Below are positions 35,133 through 44,191 of a stretch of 64,000 bases of DNA, in pieces (positions within the stretch are counted from its first letter, which is position 1; every line of letters begins with the position of its first letter). The stretch lies in contig JADJTO010000004.1 of assembly GCA_016711105.1 (NCBI GenBank), positions 248,001 through 312,000 on the forward strand, read 5' to 3'. Below the pieces are notes generated by a model that saw nothing but the letters and a program-made list of their open reading frames with translations, was not told the origin of the DNA and did no database searches. The DNA comes from Micropruina sp. (lineage in GTDB: Bacteria > Actinomycetota > Actinomycetes > Propionibacteriales > Propionibacteriaceae). Both the position numbers and the translations under genes were made by a program.

Positions 35133-37340
35133 TCAGCTCAGTTCGAGCCAGTCACCGTCGGAGAGTCTCTCGGTCTGGGTCACCGCGTCGGCGAAGCCGG
35201 GGGTGAGGCACTCAGGGTCACGACGAACGGCCTCGGCAGCCAGATCCTTCGTCAGCGCGATCAGGTCGGCATGCTCAAGGACGCTCAACAGCCGCAAGCT
35301 GGAACGACCCCCAGATTGTTTGGAACCCAGGACGTCGCCCTCCCGGCGCTGCTGAAGATCCAGCTCGGCCAGAGCGAAGCCGTCATTGGTCGCGGCTATG
35401 GCGCTCAAACGTTGGCTTGTCTGTGGGTCCTCCATGGCCGAGCTGACCAGCAGGCAGACCCCCGGATGGGCGCCGCGTCCGATTCGACCTCGGAGTTGGT
35501 GCAGCTGGGAGATGCCGAACTTCTCGGCGTCCCACACGATCATCACCGACGCGTTCGGCACGTCGACACCCACCTCGATCACGGTTGTCGACACGAGCAC
35601 GTCCAACTCCCCGGCCGCGAAAGCGCGCATCGTGGCCACCTTCATGTCGGAGGGAAGTTGGCCGTGCAGCAGCCCGACCCGCACTCCGGCCAAGGGCCCC
35701 GTGACCAACTCGTGGTGCAGTTCGACCACGCCCTTGCCTTGAGCGCGCGGATCCCCGGTGCCTCCGATCCGCGGGCAGACAACGAACGCTTGCCGACCCT
35801 GCCTGACCTCTTCGGCGATCCGCTCCCAGGCGCGCTCCACCCAGGTCGGACGCAGACTCGCATCCACCACCACGGTGGACACGACCGCTCGGCCAGCCGG
35901 GATCTCGCTCAGACTGGAGACCTCCAAGTCACCAAAAATGGTCATCGCCACTGATCGAGGGATCGGCGTAGCGGTCAGCACCAGCACGTGCGGACTCCCG
36001 TTGGCCTTGTCGGCCAGCACGGCCCGCTGTTCCACACCGAAGCGGTGCTGCTCGTCGATCACCACGAAGCCGAGGTCGGCGAACATCACCTTGTCCGCGA
36101 GCAGCGCGTGCGTGCCCACGACGATGCCGGCTTCGCCGGAAGCCGCTCGGAGCAATGCCTCCCGTCGCGCGGCCGTCGGCATCGACCCGGTCAGCAGAAC
36201 GATGTCTGTGGCGTCCTCGGCCGCGCCCAGCATCCGGCCCCCGGCCAGGTCGCCCAGGAGTTGGCGGATGGTCCGATAGTGCTGCTGGGCCAGCACCTCG
36301 GTCGGCGCCAGCAGGGCGGCCTGCCCACCGGCGTCAACCACCGCCAGCATGGCCCGCAGCGCCACGATCGTCTTGCCTGAGCCGACCTCGCCCTGCAGCA
36401 GGCGTTGCATCGGTCTGGTCTGGTCGAGCTCTTCGAACAGGGTGGCCGCGACCGACTCCTGACCGGCGGTGAGGGTGAAGGGGAGTTGCGCATCGAAGGC
36501 CGACAACAGGCCCCCGGTGCGGCGCGTCCGGCGCAGCGCCGTGTGCGTTGCCGCGTCCGCTCGCCGGTAGGCCATGGTGAGCTGGGTGGCGAAGGCCTCA
36601 TCGAAGATCAGGCGTTCGGCACCGCGCGCAGCCTCAGCCCGACTCACCGGGTGATGGATGGCGCTCAGGGCGTCCAGCAGGGCGGGTTGATCGCCGGCTT
36701 CCCGCACCCACTCCGGCCAGGGATCCTCGGCATCGTCCAGGGTCTGCAGCGCCAGCCGAGCGCACTCCGCGATCGTCCACGTTGGGAGCTTGGCCGTCGC
36801 CGGGTAGAGCCCGACCAGCCCGGATTGACTCAGGGTTGCCATCAGCTGCTTCTGCTCCGAGCGACCCACGATGTGACCGGCTTGATCGAGCATCACGAAC
36901 TCGGGGTGGGCCATCTGCGCCTGATCTCGGAAGCTACCGACCTTGCCGACAAAGATTCCGCGGACGCCCTTAGCGACCTCTTTCTCCCACCAGTCGATCA
37001 GGTGCCAGGTGCCGAAGAAGGTCACGTTGAGGCGGCCGTGACCGTCGGTGAGGACGACCTCGAGCCGACTGGTCCTGGCCTGTCGTTGAGCGCCGCGTTT
37101 CACTTCTACACGTTGCACCCGTGCCATCACCGCCACATGCTCGCCCTCGGTGAGGGTGCTGAGGTCGGTGAGTTCGGTGCCACTGAGGTAGCGCCGGGGG
37201 AGATGTCGTAGCAGGTCCCCGACGGTGGTGATCTTCAACTGCTCGAACGCCTTGGCGGTCTTGGCGCCGAGCACGTCGGCCAAGCCCGCGTTCAACCGGC
37301 GGAACACGGTGGTGCGCCAGATGCTCAGCTCAGCCGTCAT
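35133..37340 (-). CDS. recG: ATP-dependent DNA helicase RecG
   Basis: A 735-residue RecG, the branched-DNA translocase that remodels stalled forks and recombination intermediates. The N-terminal wedge/OB domain (FGTWHLIDWWEK, GEHVAVMARVQRVE) is followed by helicase domains with Walker A GEVGSGKT, ALLAPTEVLAQQH, DEAH-like VIDEQHRFG, LTATPIPRS and the motif VI-like QLRGRIGRGAHPG, and the family-typical C-terminal FALAELDLQQRREGDVLGSKQSG in two pieces. ATG at 37340; extension upstream of this is a shadow frame crossing the rpmB terminator. It lies downstream of rpmB in the same orientation, an arrangement common in actinobacteria. Confidence 0.95.
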   Translation of the reverse strand: MTAELSIWRTTVFRRLNAGLADVLGAKTAKAFEQLKITTVGDLLRHLPRRYLSGTELTDLSTLTEGEHVAVMARVQRVEVKRGAQRQARTSRLEVVLTDGHGRLNVTFFGTWHLIDWWEKEVAKGVRGIFVGKVGSFRDQAQMAHPEFVMLDQAGHIVGRSEQKQLMATLSQSGLVGLYPATAKLPTWTIAECARLALQTLDDAEDPWPEWVREAGDQPALLDALSAIHHPVSRAEAARGAERLIFDEAFATQLTMAYRRADAATHTALRRTRRTGGLLSAFDAQLPFTLTAGQESVAATLFEELDQTRPMQRLLQGEVGSGKTIVALRAMLAVVDAGGQAALLAPTEVLAQQHYRTIRQLLGDLAGGRMLGAAEDATDIVLLTGSMPTAARREALLRAASGEAGIVVGTHALLADKVMFADLGFVVIDEQHRFGVEQRAVLADKANGSPHVLVLTATPIPRSVAMTIFGDLEVSSLSEIPAGRAVVSTVVVDASLRPTWVERAWERIAEEVRQGRQAFVVCPRIGGTGDPRAQGKGVVELHHELVTGPLAGVRVGLLHGQLPSDMKVATMRAFAAGELDVLVSTTVIEVGVDVPNASVMIVWDAEKFGISQLHQLRGRIGRGAHPGVCLLVSSAMEDPQTSQRLSAIAATNDGFALAELDLQQRREGDVLGSKQSGGRSSLRLLSVLEHADLIALTKDLAAEAVRRDPECLTPGFADAVTQTERLSDGDWLELS

Positions 37341-37410
37341 GGCCGTGAGCCTAATCGGCGGCACCGACAGTCCGCTGATCCGGCTTCCCGAGGGCTGCTC
37401 GCTGATCCCG

Positions 37411-37439
37411 GAAAACGAAAAGACCCGCCGCAGCGGGTC
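37411..37439 (-). terminator. Rho-independent terminator of rpmB
   Basis: On the minus strand a perfect 7-bp stem (GACCCGC / GCGGGTC, loop of four at 37429-37432) is directly followed by TTTTCGTTTT. It lies 22 bp downstream of the rpmB stop and 70 bp before recG, so recG likely has readthrough or its own promoter. Confidence 0.85.
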
Positions 37440-37461
37440 CCTCGCAGCGCGCCGGGTGAGG

Positions 37462-37647
37462 TCAGCGGGTGACCTTGCCGGCCTTGAGGCAGGCGGTGCA
37501 GACGTTGACCCGCTTCGGGGTGCCCTCGATAGTGGCGCGGACCCGCTGAATGTTGGGATTCCAACGACGGTTGGTCTTCTTCTTGGACCAGGGCACGTTG
37601 TGGCCGAAACCGGGGCCCTTGGCGCAGATGTCACATACGGCAGCCAC
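37462..37647 (-). CDS. rpmB: 50S ribosomal protein L28 (zinc-binding type)
   Basis: A 61-residue L28: MAAVCDICAKGPGFGHNVP at the N-terminus and VCTACLKAGKVTR at the end. The two CxxC pairs (CDIC, CTAC) mark the zinc-ribbon (C+) form; actinobacteria often encode a second, zinc-free paralogue under Zur control elsewhere. The start is GTG at 37647 with AAGGAG upstream. Two stable hairpins lie in the leader (37675-37711) and a clear terminator follows. Confidence 0.95.
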   Translation of the reverse strand: MAAVCDICAKGPGFGHNVPWSKKKTNRRWNPNIQRVRATIEGTPKRVNVCTACLKAGKVTR

Positions 37648-37989
37648 TTCGGAGTCTCCTTGTTGTCATGCATACCCGGCGAACGCCGGGCGGAACGGCC
37701 CGCAAAGGGCCTTGCCGACAATACCCGACATTGAGACGCCCCACCTAATCGCCGCCCATCGACCAGGTCGGAGAACTGCAGCCCTGCGCGCTACCTTCCT
37801 CGATCCTCAGCGGGAGCCACCGCTGGATACGCGGTCGGGCACGCGACCGATCAGTTTCGCGCCATGTCACGGCCATTCGCTCACCGGTCAGCAGCTCAGC
37901 TGTCCTCGGGTGCGGCAGACTGACGGACGCCGGGCTGCCCGCCTAGGCTCAGATAGATCACCGCCGATCCGTTAAGGAGTTTGTCCCGC
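37648..37989. other. Intergenic region between rpmB and trpB2
   Basis: About 340 bp without a convincing gene. It holds the rpmB RBS, two adjacent hairpins in the rpmB leader (CCCGGC-GAAC-GCCGGG at 37675-37690 and GGCCC-GCAAA-GGGCC at 37697-37711) and the predicted trpB2 promoter (37920-37949). An open frame through it on the plus strand has no family features. Confidence 0.6.
37920..37949 (+). promoter_or_regulatory. Predicted promoter of trpB2
   Basis: A -35-like CTGACG (37920-37925), 18-bp spacer and TAGGCT -10 (37944-37949) lie just upstream of the AAGGAG ribosome-binding site (37974-37979) and ATG at 37990. Pattern-based only. Confidence 0.45.
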
Positions 37990-39288
37990 ATGCCAACAGC
38001 CGCTACCCGATCGCTCGACCCGATCGGGTTCGAGATCCCCTCCACCGTGCCAACCCACTGGTACAACCTCGCCGCCGACCTGCCCGAGCCGATGCCGCCG
38101 CACCTGCATCCGGGGACGCGGGAGCCGCTGGCGCCGGAGGACCTGGCACCGCTGTTCCCGATGGCACTGATCGCCCAGGAAGTTGCCACAGAGCGCTATG
38201 TGGAGATCCCGCAGACGGTCCGCGAGATTTATTCGCTCTGGCGTCCCTCGCCGCTGATCCGGGCGCACCGCCTGGAGCGGGCTTTGGGCACCCCGGCGCG
38301 GATCTACTACAAGTACGAGGGGGTCAGCCCGGCCGGTTCCCACAAGCCGAATACCGCCATCGCGCAGGCGTACTACAACGCCCTCGAGGGCACGACGAAG
38401 CTCACCACCGAGACCGGCGCCGGCCAGTGGGGCGCGTCGCTGTGCCTGGCGGGTTCTCTGCTTGGCCTCACCGTCGAGGTCTGGCAAGTGCGCGCCTCCT
38501 ACGACGCCAAGCCCTACCGCAGGTTCCAGATGGAGGTCTATGGCGGGGTTTGCCACCCGTCCCCCTCGGAGTTGACCGCATCGGGCCGAGCCATGCTGGC
38601 AAAGGATCCGAACACCACCGGCTCGCTCGGAATGGCCATCTCAGAGGCCGTTGAGGCTGCGGCCACCGACCCCTCCGCGCACTACGCGCTGGGGAGCGTG
38701 CTGAACCACGTGTTGCTGCACCAGACGGTGATCGGCCAGGAGGCAATGGTTCAGCTGGCCGAGGCCGGTGACCTCGTGCCCTACAGCGTATTCGGTTGCG
38801 CCGGTGGCGGCTCGAATCTGGCCGGCCTGGCGTTCCCGTTCCTCGGTCGCAACCTTCGAGAGGGACCCACCTCGCGACTGGTGGCGTGTGAGCCCGCGGC
38901 GTGCCCCTCGCTGACCCAGGGCACGTATCGCTACGACCACGGCGACGTAGCCGGGCTGACCCCGCTGCTCAAGATGCACACGCTCGGGTCGGACTTCGTC
39001 CCCCCGCCGATCCACGCCGGTGGGCTGCGTTATCACGGGATGGCCCCCATGGTGTCGCACGCGGTGAACCTGGGCCTGATGGAGGCGGTGGCGATCGAGC
39101 AGGACGTCGCCTTTGCCGGCGGCGTCGAGTTCGCCCGGGCCGAGGGAATCATTCCCGCTCCCGAATCCACGCACGCGGTGGCCGCTGCGATCGCTCACGC
39201 TCGGGCAGCCACGCGCGACGAGGTGATCCTGATCGGCTTGTCGGGTAACGGAGTGCTGGACCTGCCCTCGTACAGCGACTACGTGTAG
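37990..39288 (+). CDS. trpB2: TrpB2-type PLP-dependent tryptophan synthase beta-like protein
   Basis: A 432-residue fold-type II PLP enzyme of the TrpB2 group (longer N-terminus than TrpB1). The PLP Lys lies in SPAGSHKPNTA; GAGQWGASLCLAGSL, the phosphate loop GCAGGGSNLAG and C-terminal LIGLSGNGVLDLPSYSDY are characteristic. TrpB2 enzymes make tryptophan from indole and serine or act as serine deaminases, often without a neighbouring trpA, as here. ATG 37990 is preferred to a TTG three codons upstream because AAGGAG is better spaced. A hairpin separates its end from RNase J. Confidence 0.93.
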   Translation: MPTAATRSLDPIGFEIPSTVPTHWYNLAADLPEPMPPHLHPGTREPLAPEDLAPLFPMALIAQEVATERYVEIPQTVREIYSLWRPSPLIRAHRLERALGTPARIYYKYEGVSPAGSHKPNTAIAQAYYNALEGTTKLTTETGAGQWGASLCLAGSLLGLTVEVWQVRASYDAKPYRRFQMEVYGGVCHPSPSELTASGRAMLAKDPNTTGSLGMAISEAVEAAATDPSAHYALGSVLNHVLLHQTVIGQEAMVQLAEAGDLVPYSVFGCAGGGSNLAGLAFPFLGRNLREGPTSRLVACEPAACPSLTQGTYRYDHGDVAGLTPLLKMHTLGSDFVPPPIHAGGLRYHGMAPMVSHAVNLGLMEAVAIEQDVAFAGGVEFARAEGIIPAPESTHAVAAAIAHARAATRDEVILIGLSGNGVLDLPSYSDYV

Positions 39289-39302
39289 CCGCCGCTCACT
39301 TG

Positions 39303-39326
39303 ATCCCCACCCGCTCGGGTGGGGAT
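39303..39326. terminator. Bidirectional hairpin between trpB2 and RNase J gene
   Basis: ATCCCCACCCG, two-base loop, CGGGTGGGGAT: an 11-bp GC-rich stem between two convergent genes (stops at 39288 and 39346). There is no long T tract on either side, but position and stability favour termination in both directions. Confidence 0.7.
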
Positions 39327-39345
39327 CTGGTGAGGCGATGAGGGA

Positions 39346-41028
39346 TCAGGTGGAGACGACCACCGGCAGGATCATGGGACGCCGTCGGTAGGTGGTGTTG
39401 ACCCAGCGCCCGATGGCCCGGCGGATCAACTGCTGCAACTGATGGGTGTCTTCGGCGCCGTCTGACAGCGCTTCTGTGATCATGGCGGCGATCTTGACCT
39501 TGATGTCGCCGAAGACGGCGTCGTCCTCGGCGAACCCCCGGGCGTGAATGTCGGGCCCGCTGACCAGCACGTTGGAGTGCAGATTGACCACGACCACCAC
39601 GGAGATGAAGCCCTCCTCGCCCAGGATCTTGCGGTCGGTCAGTTCAGCGTCGCCGATATCGCCCACCGTCGAGCCGTCCACGAAGATGTAGCCGCACTCC
39701 AGCCGTCCGACCACCCGAGCCTTACCCTTGGCCAGATCGACCACACCTCCGTCCTCGATCACCAGGACGTTGTCCTTTGGCACTCCGGTCTGCACAGCAA
39801 GCCCCGCGTTGGCGATCAGGTGCCGAATCTCGCCGTGGATCGGTAGTGCGTTCTTCGGCTTGATCAGGTTGTAGCAGTAGAGCAGCTCCCCCGCGCTGGC
39901 GTGACCCGAGACGTGCACCATCGCATTGCCCTTGTGCACCACGCTGACACCGTTGCGGGCCAGACCGTTGATCACCCGGTAGACCGAGTTCTCGTTGCCG
40001 GGGATCAGCGAACTCGCCAACAGGACGACATCGCCGGGGCCGGCGGTCACCACAGGGTGCTCGTGGCTGGAGATCCGCGACAACGCCGACAACGGCTCGC
40101 CCTGCGAGCCGGTCGAGATCAGCACCACCTCGTTGTCCTTGTACTTGTCCAGCTCTTTGAGCTCGATCAGCGTGTTGCCCGGAACTTTCAGGTAGCCCAA
40201 CTGCTGGGCCACGTTCATGTTGCGCACCATCGAGCGGCCCACGTAGACGACCTTGCGGTCGTGCTTGACCGCCATGTCGAGCACCTGCTGAACGCGGTGC
40301 ACGTGCGAGGCGAAGCAGGCCACGATCAGCTTCTGGGTGGCTTGCGCGAAGACCCGCTCCAGCGCAGGCTCGATGTCACGCTCGTGGGTGGTGAAGCCCG
40401 GGGTCTCGGCATTGGTCGAGTCCGCCATGAAGAGGTCGACGCCCTCTTCACCGAGTCGAGCGAAGCCGCGCAGGTCAGTCAGCCGTCCGTCCAGCGGCAG
40501 TTGGTCCATCTTGAAGTCACCGGTATGCAGGACGAGCCCGGCCTTGGTCCGCAGCGCAACCGCCAGCGCGTCGGGGATGGAGTGGTTGACCGCCAAGAAC
40601 TCCAGCCCGAAGTTGCCGATCTGCACCCGATCACCTTCGGCGACCACCCGGAAGTCGGTCTCCCGAAGGCGGTGCTCTTTGAGCTTTTCCCGGACGAGCG
40701 CCAGGGTCAACTTCGAGCCCAGGATCGGGATGTCGGGGCGGCGGCGCAGCAGGTAGGGAAGGGCGCCGATGTGATCCTCATGCCCGTGGGTGAGCACCAC
40801 CGCCTGGATCTCCTCCAGCCGCCCCTCGAGCAGATGCAGGCCAGGAAGGATCAGATCCACGCCGGGATGATCGTCGGAGGGGAACAGGACTCCGCAGTCG
40901 ATCATCAGCAGTTGGCCGTCGATCTCGAAGGAGGTCATGTTCCGCCCGACGTCGCCGAGGCCGCCCAGCGGGATCACCCGAAGTGTGTGGGCCGGAAGCT
41001 TGGGCGGAGTCTTGAGAGAGTGACGCAC
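39346..41028 (-). CDS. rnj: Ribonuclease J
   Basis: A 560-residue MBL/beta-CASP ribonuclease with 5'-3' exo- and endonucleolytic activity, central to mRNA decay and rRNA maturation. Motifs: RVIPLGGLGDVGRNM near the start, metal site THGHEDHIGALPY, later MADSTNAETPGFT, FASHVHRVQQV, TGSQGEP and VHVSGHASAGEL of the beta-CASP core, and the RNase J C-terminal domain. Length fits the family. In actinobacteria rnj commonly lies near dapA/dapB; dapB is 1.3 kb away here. The start is uncertain by a few codons (first Met at 41028). Confidence 0.95.
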   Translation of the reverse strand: MRHSLKTPPKLPAHTLRVIPLGGLGDVGRNMTSFEIDGQLLMIDCGVLFPSDDHPGVDLILPGLHLLEGRLEEIQAVVLTHGHEDHIGALPYLLRRRPDIPILGSKLTLALVREKLKEHRLRETDFRVVAEGDRVQIGNFGLEFLAVNHSIPDALAVALRTKAGLVLHTGDFKMDQLPLDGRLTDLRGFARLGEEGVDLFMADSTNAETPGFTTHERDIEPALERVFAQATQKLIVACFASHVHRVQQVLDMAVKHDRKVVYVGRSMVRNMNVAQQLGYLKVPGNTLIELKELDKYKDNEVVLISTGSQGEPLSALSRISSHEHPVVTAGPGDVVLLASSLIPGNENSVYRVINGLARNGVSVVHKGNAMVHVSGHASAGELLYCYNLIKPKNALPIHGEIRHLIANAGLAVQTGVPKDNVLVIEDGGVVDLAKGKARVVGRLECGYIFVDGSTVGDIGDAELTDRKILGEEGFISVVVVVNLHSNVLVSGPDIHARGFAEDDAVFGDIKVKIAAMITEALSDGAEDTHQLQQLIRRAIGRWVNTTYRRRPMILPVVVST

Positions 41029-41081
41029 GGTGCCACCCTAACCAAACCCGCGGACACGTGCTGATGTGGCACCATGACCGG

Positions 41082-41626
41082 GTGATCGCCGACTCCGTCC
41101 GACTGGCCCTCCCTGGCGAGGCCGAGCAGATCGCCGCGCTGCAGCGCCGGGGTTGGGGCAGCAGTTGCCCCAGGCTGTGGCCGGACCGATGCTGGCGGCG
41201 ATCGACCCAGAAGGAATGACCGACTCCTGGCGACGGGCGATCCAACGCCCACCGTTGGCCACCTTCCGGGTGCTGGTCGCTCTCGATGCTGAGCGACTCA
41301 CCGGCTTCGCCGTGACCGGTCCGAGCGGAGACGCCGACGCGTCACCGGAGGAGGACGGCCTGGTTGCCGAGTTCGTGATCGATCCCCCCGCCCAGCGTCG
41401 GGGGCACGGGTCGCGCCTACTCCATGCCGTGGTCGACACCCTCCGCGCGGACGGGTTCCGCCGCGCCACCTGGTGGGTGCGCAGCAGCGACGACGCGCTT
41501 CTAGGCTTCCTGAGCGAGGCTGGCTGGGCCGCCGACGGTGCCCACACCGAGGTCGGGACCGAGGACGGCGCCCTGCGGGTGAAGCTGATTCGCCTGCACA
41601 CCGACATCGCCGCAGCCCCACGCTGA
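41082..41626 (+). CDS. GNAT-family N-acetyltransferase (frame broken by one base)
   Basis: About 181 residues if a base is restored in GGGG at 41149-41152. The first frame begins at GTG 41082 (MIADSVRLALPGEAEQIAAL), a normal GNAT first strand and helix; the rest is in the other frame, with the acetyl-CoA pyrophosphate loop PPAQRRGHGSRLLHAV and the strand-helix WWVRSSDDALLGFLSEAGW typical of GNAT enzymes. Substrate unknown. It is divergent from RNase J. The last codons overlap a 22-bp tandem repeat. Confidence 0.8.
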
Positions 41627-41656
41627 GCAGGGCACAGCCCCACGCTGGGCACGGCA
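41613..41656. repeat. Two-copy 22-bp tandem repeat
   Basis: The 22-bp unit beginning CAGCCCCACGCTG occurs twice in tandem (41613-41634 and 41635-41656) with two mismatches. The first copy overlaps the stop codon of the GNAT gene. No function is apparent; probably slippage. Confidence 0.7.
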
Positions 41657-41691
41657 CAACGAGAACCGACTCGATCAGCGAACGGGCTGGG

Positions 41692-42378
41692 TCAGCCGAT
41701 CGGAACGCTGACGTTCTCCCCCAGGATCCGCATCCGGAACCCCTCGTTCAGAGCTGACACCGACTGAAGGGTCAAACCGCGCTCCAGGGTGATCGGAATC
41801 GGGGTCACCAGGCGCAGCAGAATGGGCGTCACCACCTCTTCGGGCAGTTCCACCCCCGCGAGTTGCACGGACGGTTCGGTCAGGGAAATGGTCTGGGCTG
41901 GTACATCCACTTCCGGCGCACCGGTCAGGGTCGCGGTGAGCGGCTGGCCGAACACCTCGAAGCTGTAGGTGACGCCGAAGCGCCCATCGTCGGCCGGCTC
42001 GACCGGGAGGCCCGCAACCGCGCTCAGTTGGGCATAGTCGAGCAGGGCTTGGCCCTCCAAACGTCCCAGGACGGCGTCACTGCCGCGAAGAGCTATGTCG
42101 GTGGCATCGAACTCGACGCCGGTGAAGGTCACGTTGTGGCTGGTCACCACCATCGGCAAGGCGTCGGTTTCGACGCGTACGGCCGAGATCCGCCGGTTGA
42201 CCAGATCCCAGAGCAGCGGGGCCTGCGAAATCCTCACTCGGGGCTCGGTCACGCCCAAGCTCGCCTCCAAACCTTGCCCGATCTTGCCGGTGACGAACTG
42301 GCGAGCCGACCACTCGGCGCCGACCAATCCTCCCGCCAGCAGTGCCACGACCAGGACGAGCCCCAGTAGCTTGCGCAT
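41692..42378 (-). CDS. DUF2993 (LmeA-like) exported lipid-binding protein
   Basis: A 228-residue protein of the DUF2993/LmeA family, periplasmic phospholipid-binding proteins tied to cell-envelope glycolipid maturation in mycobacteria. A single N-terminal hydrophobic segment (LLGLVLVVALLAGGLVGAEW) serves as signal or anchor; the remainder is beta-rich with the repeating LxVTEPRVRISQAPLLW and VTFTGVEFDATDI patterns of the family. Its ATG lies against the dapB stop (the genes touch at 42378), so the two are probably co-transcribed from dapB. Confidence 0.82.
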   Translation of the reverse strand: MRKLLGLVLVVALLAGGLVGAEWSARQFVTGKIGQGLEASLGVTEPRVRISQAPLLWDLVNRRISAVRVETDALPMVVTSHNVTFTGVEFDATDIALRGSDAVLGRLEGQALLDYAQLSAVAGLPVEPADDGRFGVTYSFEVFGQPLTATLTGAPEVDVPAQTISLTEPSVQLAGVELPEEVVTPILLRLVTPIPITLERGLTLQSVSALNEGFRMRILGENVSVPIG

Positions 42379-43112
42379 CAGGCGAGCCCCAGGATCCCTT
42401 CGATCCCGATGGTCAGCCCCGGCGTCGTGGCCACGTGCCGGACGCCGGCCAGACCCCCTGGCATGAACGATTCGCGATCCAGGGAGTCGTGTCGGATGGT
42501 CAGCGTCTCCCCCGCAGCACCGAACAGCACCTCCTGATGCGCGACCAACCCGCGCAACCGGACGCCGTGCACCCGGATGCCCTGTACGTCAGCCCCGCGC
42601 GCCCCCTCCAAAGCCTGGACGGTGGCGTCCGGAATGGGTCCCAACTGAGCCGACGCCCTGGCCGCAGCGATCTTGCCGGCGGTGGTCGTGGCCGTCCCCG
42701 ACGGAGCGTCGGCCTTGTTCGGATGGTGCAGTTCAATGATCTCCACCGATTCGAAGAAGCGGGCCGCCTCTTCAGCGAAGCGCATCATCAACACGGCGCC
42801 GATGGAGAAGTTGGACGCGATCAACACCCCGACCTGGGTTCCCTGCAAGGACGCTTCGATCGCAGCCAGGCGCGTGGGCGTGAAGCCGGTGGTGCCAACG
42901 ACCACGGAAATGCCCCGCTGGACGCACCAGGCGATGTTGTCCATGACCGCATCGGGGTGGGTGAAATCGACCACCACATCGGCCTGCTCGACGGCGCTGC
43001 GATCATCCCCGGCGTCCACGGCGGCCACCAACTCAAGATCCTCGGCGGCCTCGACGGCTCGGCAGACCTCAGCCCCCATCTTGCCCCGTGATCCGAACAC
43101 GGCAACCTTCAT
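42378..43112 (-). CDS. dapB: 4-hydroxy-tetrahydrodipicolinate reductase
   Basis: A 244-residue DapB, which reduces 4-hydroxy-tetrahydrodipicolinate with NAD(P)H in lysine/diaminopimelate synthesis. The nucleotide-binding MKVAVFGSRGKMGAEVC, GTTGFT, and substrate-binding HHPNKADAPSGTA motifs are all intact, and the catalytic His/Lys pair falls in this last block. ATG 43112 gives the expected N-terminus; the frame upstream is shadow. Downstream it is coupled to the DUF2993 gene. Confidence 0.95.
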   Translation of the reverse strand: MKVAVFGSRGKMGAEVCRAVEAAEDLELVAAVDAGDDRSAVEQADVVVDFTHPDAVMDNIAWCVQRGISVVVGTTGFTPTRLAAIEASLQGTQVGVLIASNFSIGAVLMMRFAEEAARFFESVEIIELHHPNKADAPSGTATTTAGKIAAARASAQLGPIPDATVQALEGARGADVQGIRVHGVRLRGLVAHQEVLFGAAGETLTIRHDSLDRESFMPGGLAGVRHVATTPGLTIGIEGILGLA

Positions 43113-43147
43113 CACAGCTCCCTTCGCTGCCGACAGCTTAGGCCGGG

Positions 43148-44092
43148 CTAGGCGTCGAACAGTGACGAGACGGACTCCCCGCTGTTGATCCGGCGGACGG
43201 CCTCGGCGAACAACGGAGCCACCGAGAGCACCGTCAGGTTCGGCAGCAACTTCTCCGGCGCCACCGGCACGGTGTTGGTGCACACGATCTCGCGCAAGTC
43301 GTCCTGGGCGCCCAGGCGCTCAATGGCGGGCCCGGTGAACAGGCCATGCACGGTCGCGGCCGAGATCGAGTTCACCCCCAGTTCGCGGAGCTTGTCGAAG
43401 AGTTCCATCAAGGAGCCACCGGTGGCGATCTCGTCGTCGAGCACGATCACGTCCTTGCCGGTCACATCACCCACGATGGCGTCGATCACGACCCGATCAT
43501 CGGCCAACCGACGCTTGGCCCCGGCCGCCACCGGGACGTCGAGCACCCGGGCGAACTGGTTGGCCATCTTGACGTTGCCGAAGTCCGGGGAGACCACGAC
43601 CGTGTTGGAGAGATCACGCTGCCGGAAGTGATTCGCGATCACGTGGGTTGCGCTGAGGTGATCCACAGGCATTTCGAACATGCCGTGCACCTGCGGTGAG
43701 TGCAGCGCCATCGTGACCACACGCTGCGCGCCGGCCTTGTGCAGCAGATCGGCGACCAGGCGAGCACCGATGGAGATCCGGGGCGCGTCCTTCTTGTCGG
43801 AGCGGGCGTAGGCGTAATGCGGCATCACCACCGTTATATGAGCTGCCGACGCGCCTCGCGCGGCATCCAGCATCAGCAACAACTCGACCAGGTTCTCTTG
43901 CACCGGGGGAACCAACGGCTGCACGATGAACACATCCCGCTTGCGGCAATTGGCCTCCAAGTGCACCTGGAGGCAGTCGTTGCTGAACCGTGTCGTGTGC
44001 GCCGGAGAGAGGTCGATCCCCAGGAGATCGCACACCTCCCGGGCGAACGCGGGGTTGGCCGAGCCGGAAAACACGGTGATGTCGCTACTCAC
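43148..44092 (-). CDS. prs: Ribose-phosphate pyrophosphokinase family protein (divergent)
   Basis: A 314-residue PRPP synthetase-like protein using ATP and ribose-5-phosphate. Family features: FSGSANPAFAREV, HITVVMPHYAYARSDKKD, RISIGARLVADLL, VDHLSATHV, and the PRPP-binding loop VIVLDDEIATGGS. Several positions depart from the main actinobacterial Prs: YARSDKKD in place of YARQD(K/R)K and VVSPDFGNVKMANQFA in place of SPDxGGxxRA. It may be a second-type PRPP synthetase or a paralogue with altered regulation. The start is GTG at 44092, after the pnp terminator. A canonical glmU-prs pair would be elsewhere. Confidence 0.85.
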   Translation of the reverse strand: MSSDITVFSGSANPAFAREVCDLLGIDLSPAHTTRFSNDCLQVHLEANCRKRDVFIVQPLVPPVQENLVELLLMLDAARGASAAHITVVMPHYAYARSDKKDAPRISIGARLVADLLHKAGAQRVVTMALHSPQVHGMFEMPVDHLSATHVIANHFRQRDLSNTVVVSPDFGNVKMANQFARVLDVPVAAGAKRRLADDRVVIDAIVGDVTGKDVIVLDDEIATGGSLMELFDKLRELGVNSISAATVHGLFTGPAIERLGAQDDLREIVCTNTVPVAPEKLLPNLTVLSVAPLFAEAVRRINSGESVSSLFDA

Positions 44093-44123
44093 AACGGACC
44101 ACCCTAGCGGAGCGGACAGAGCG

Positions 44124-44155
44124 GTGCCCCCGCCCGCACAAGCGGACGGGGGCAC
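44124..44155 (-). terminator. Terminator of pnp
   Basis: On the minus strand GTGCCCCCGTCCGC, loop TTGT, GCGGGCGGGGGCAC: a 14-bp stem with one mismatch, 36 bp past the pnp stop and 32 bp before the prs start. It has no marked T tract but is very stable. Confidence 0.75.
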
Positions 44156-44191
44156 AACGGTCGTGTTCCAGCGTGGAATCAGACCCAAGGA

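Noticed and set aside
41613..41656. 22-bp tandem repeat as a regulatory iteron or CRISPR remnant
   Set aside because: Only two copies, no spacers, one overlapping a stop codon; most simply replication slippage.
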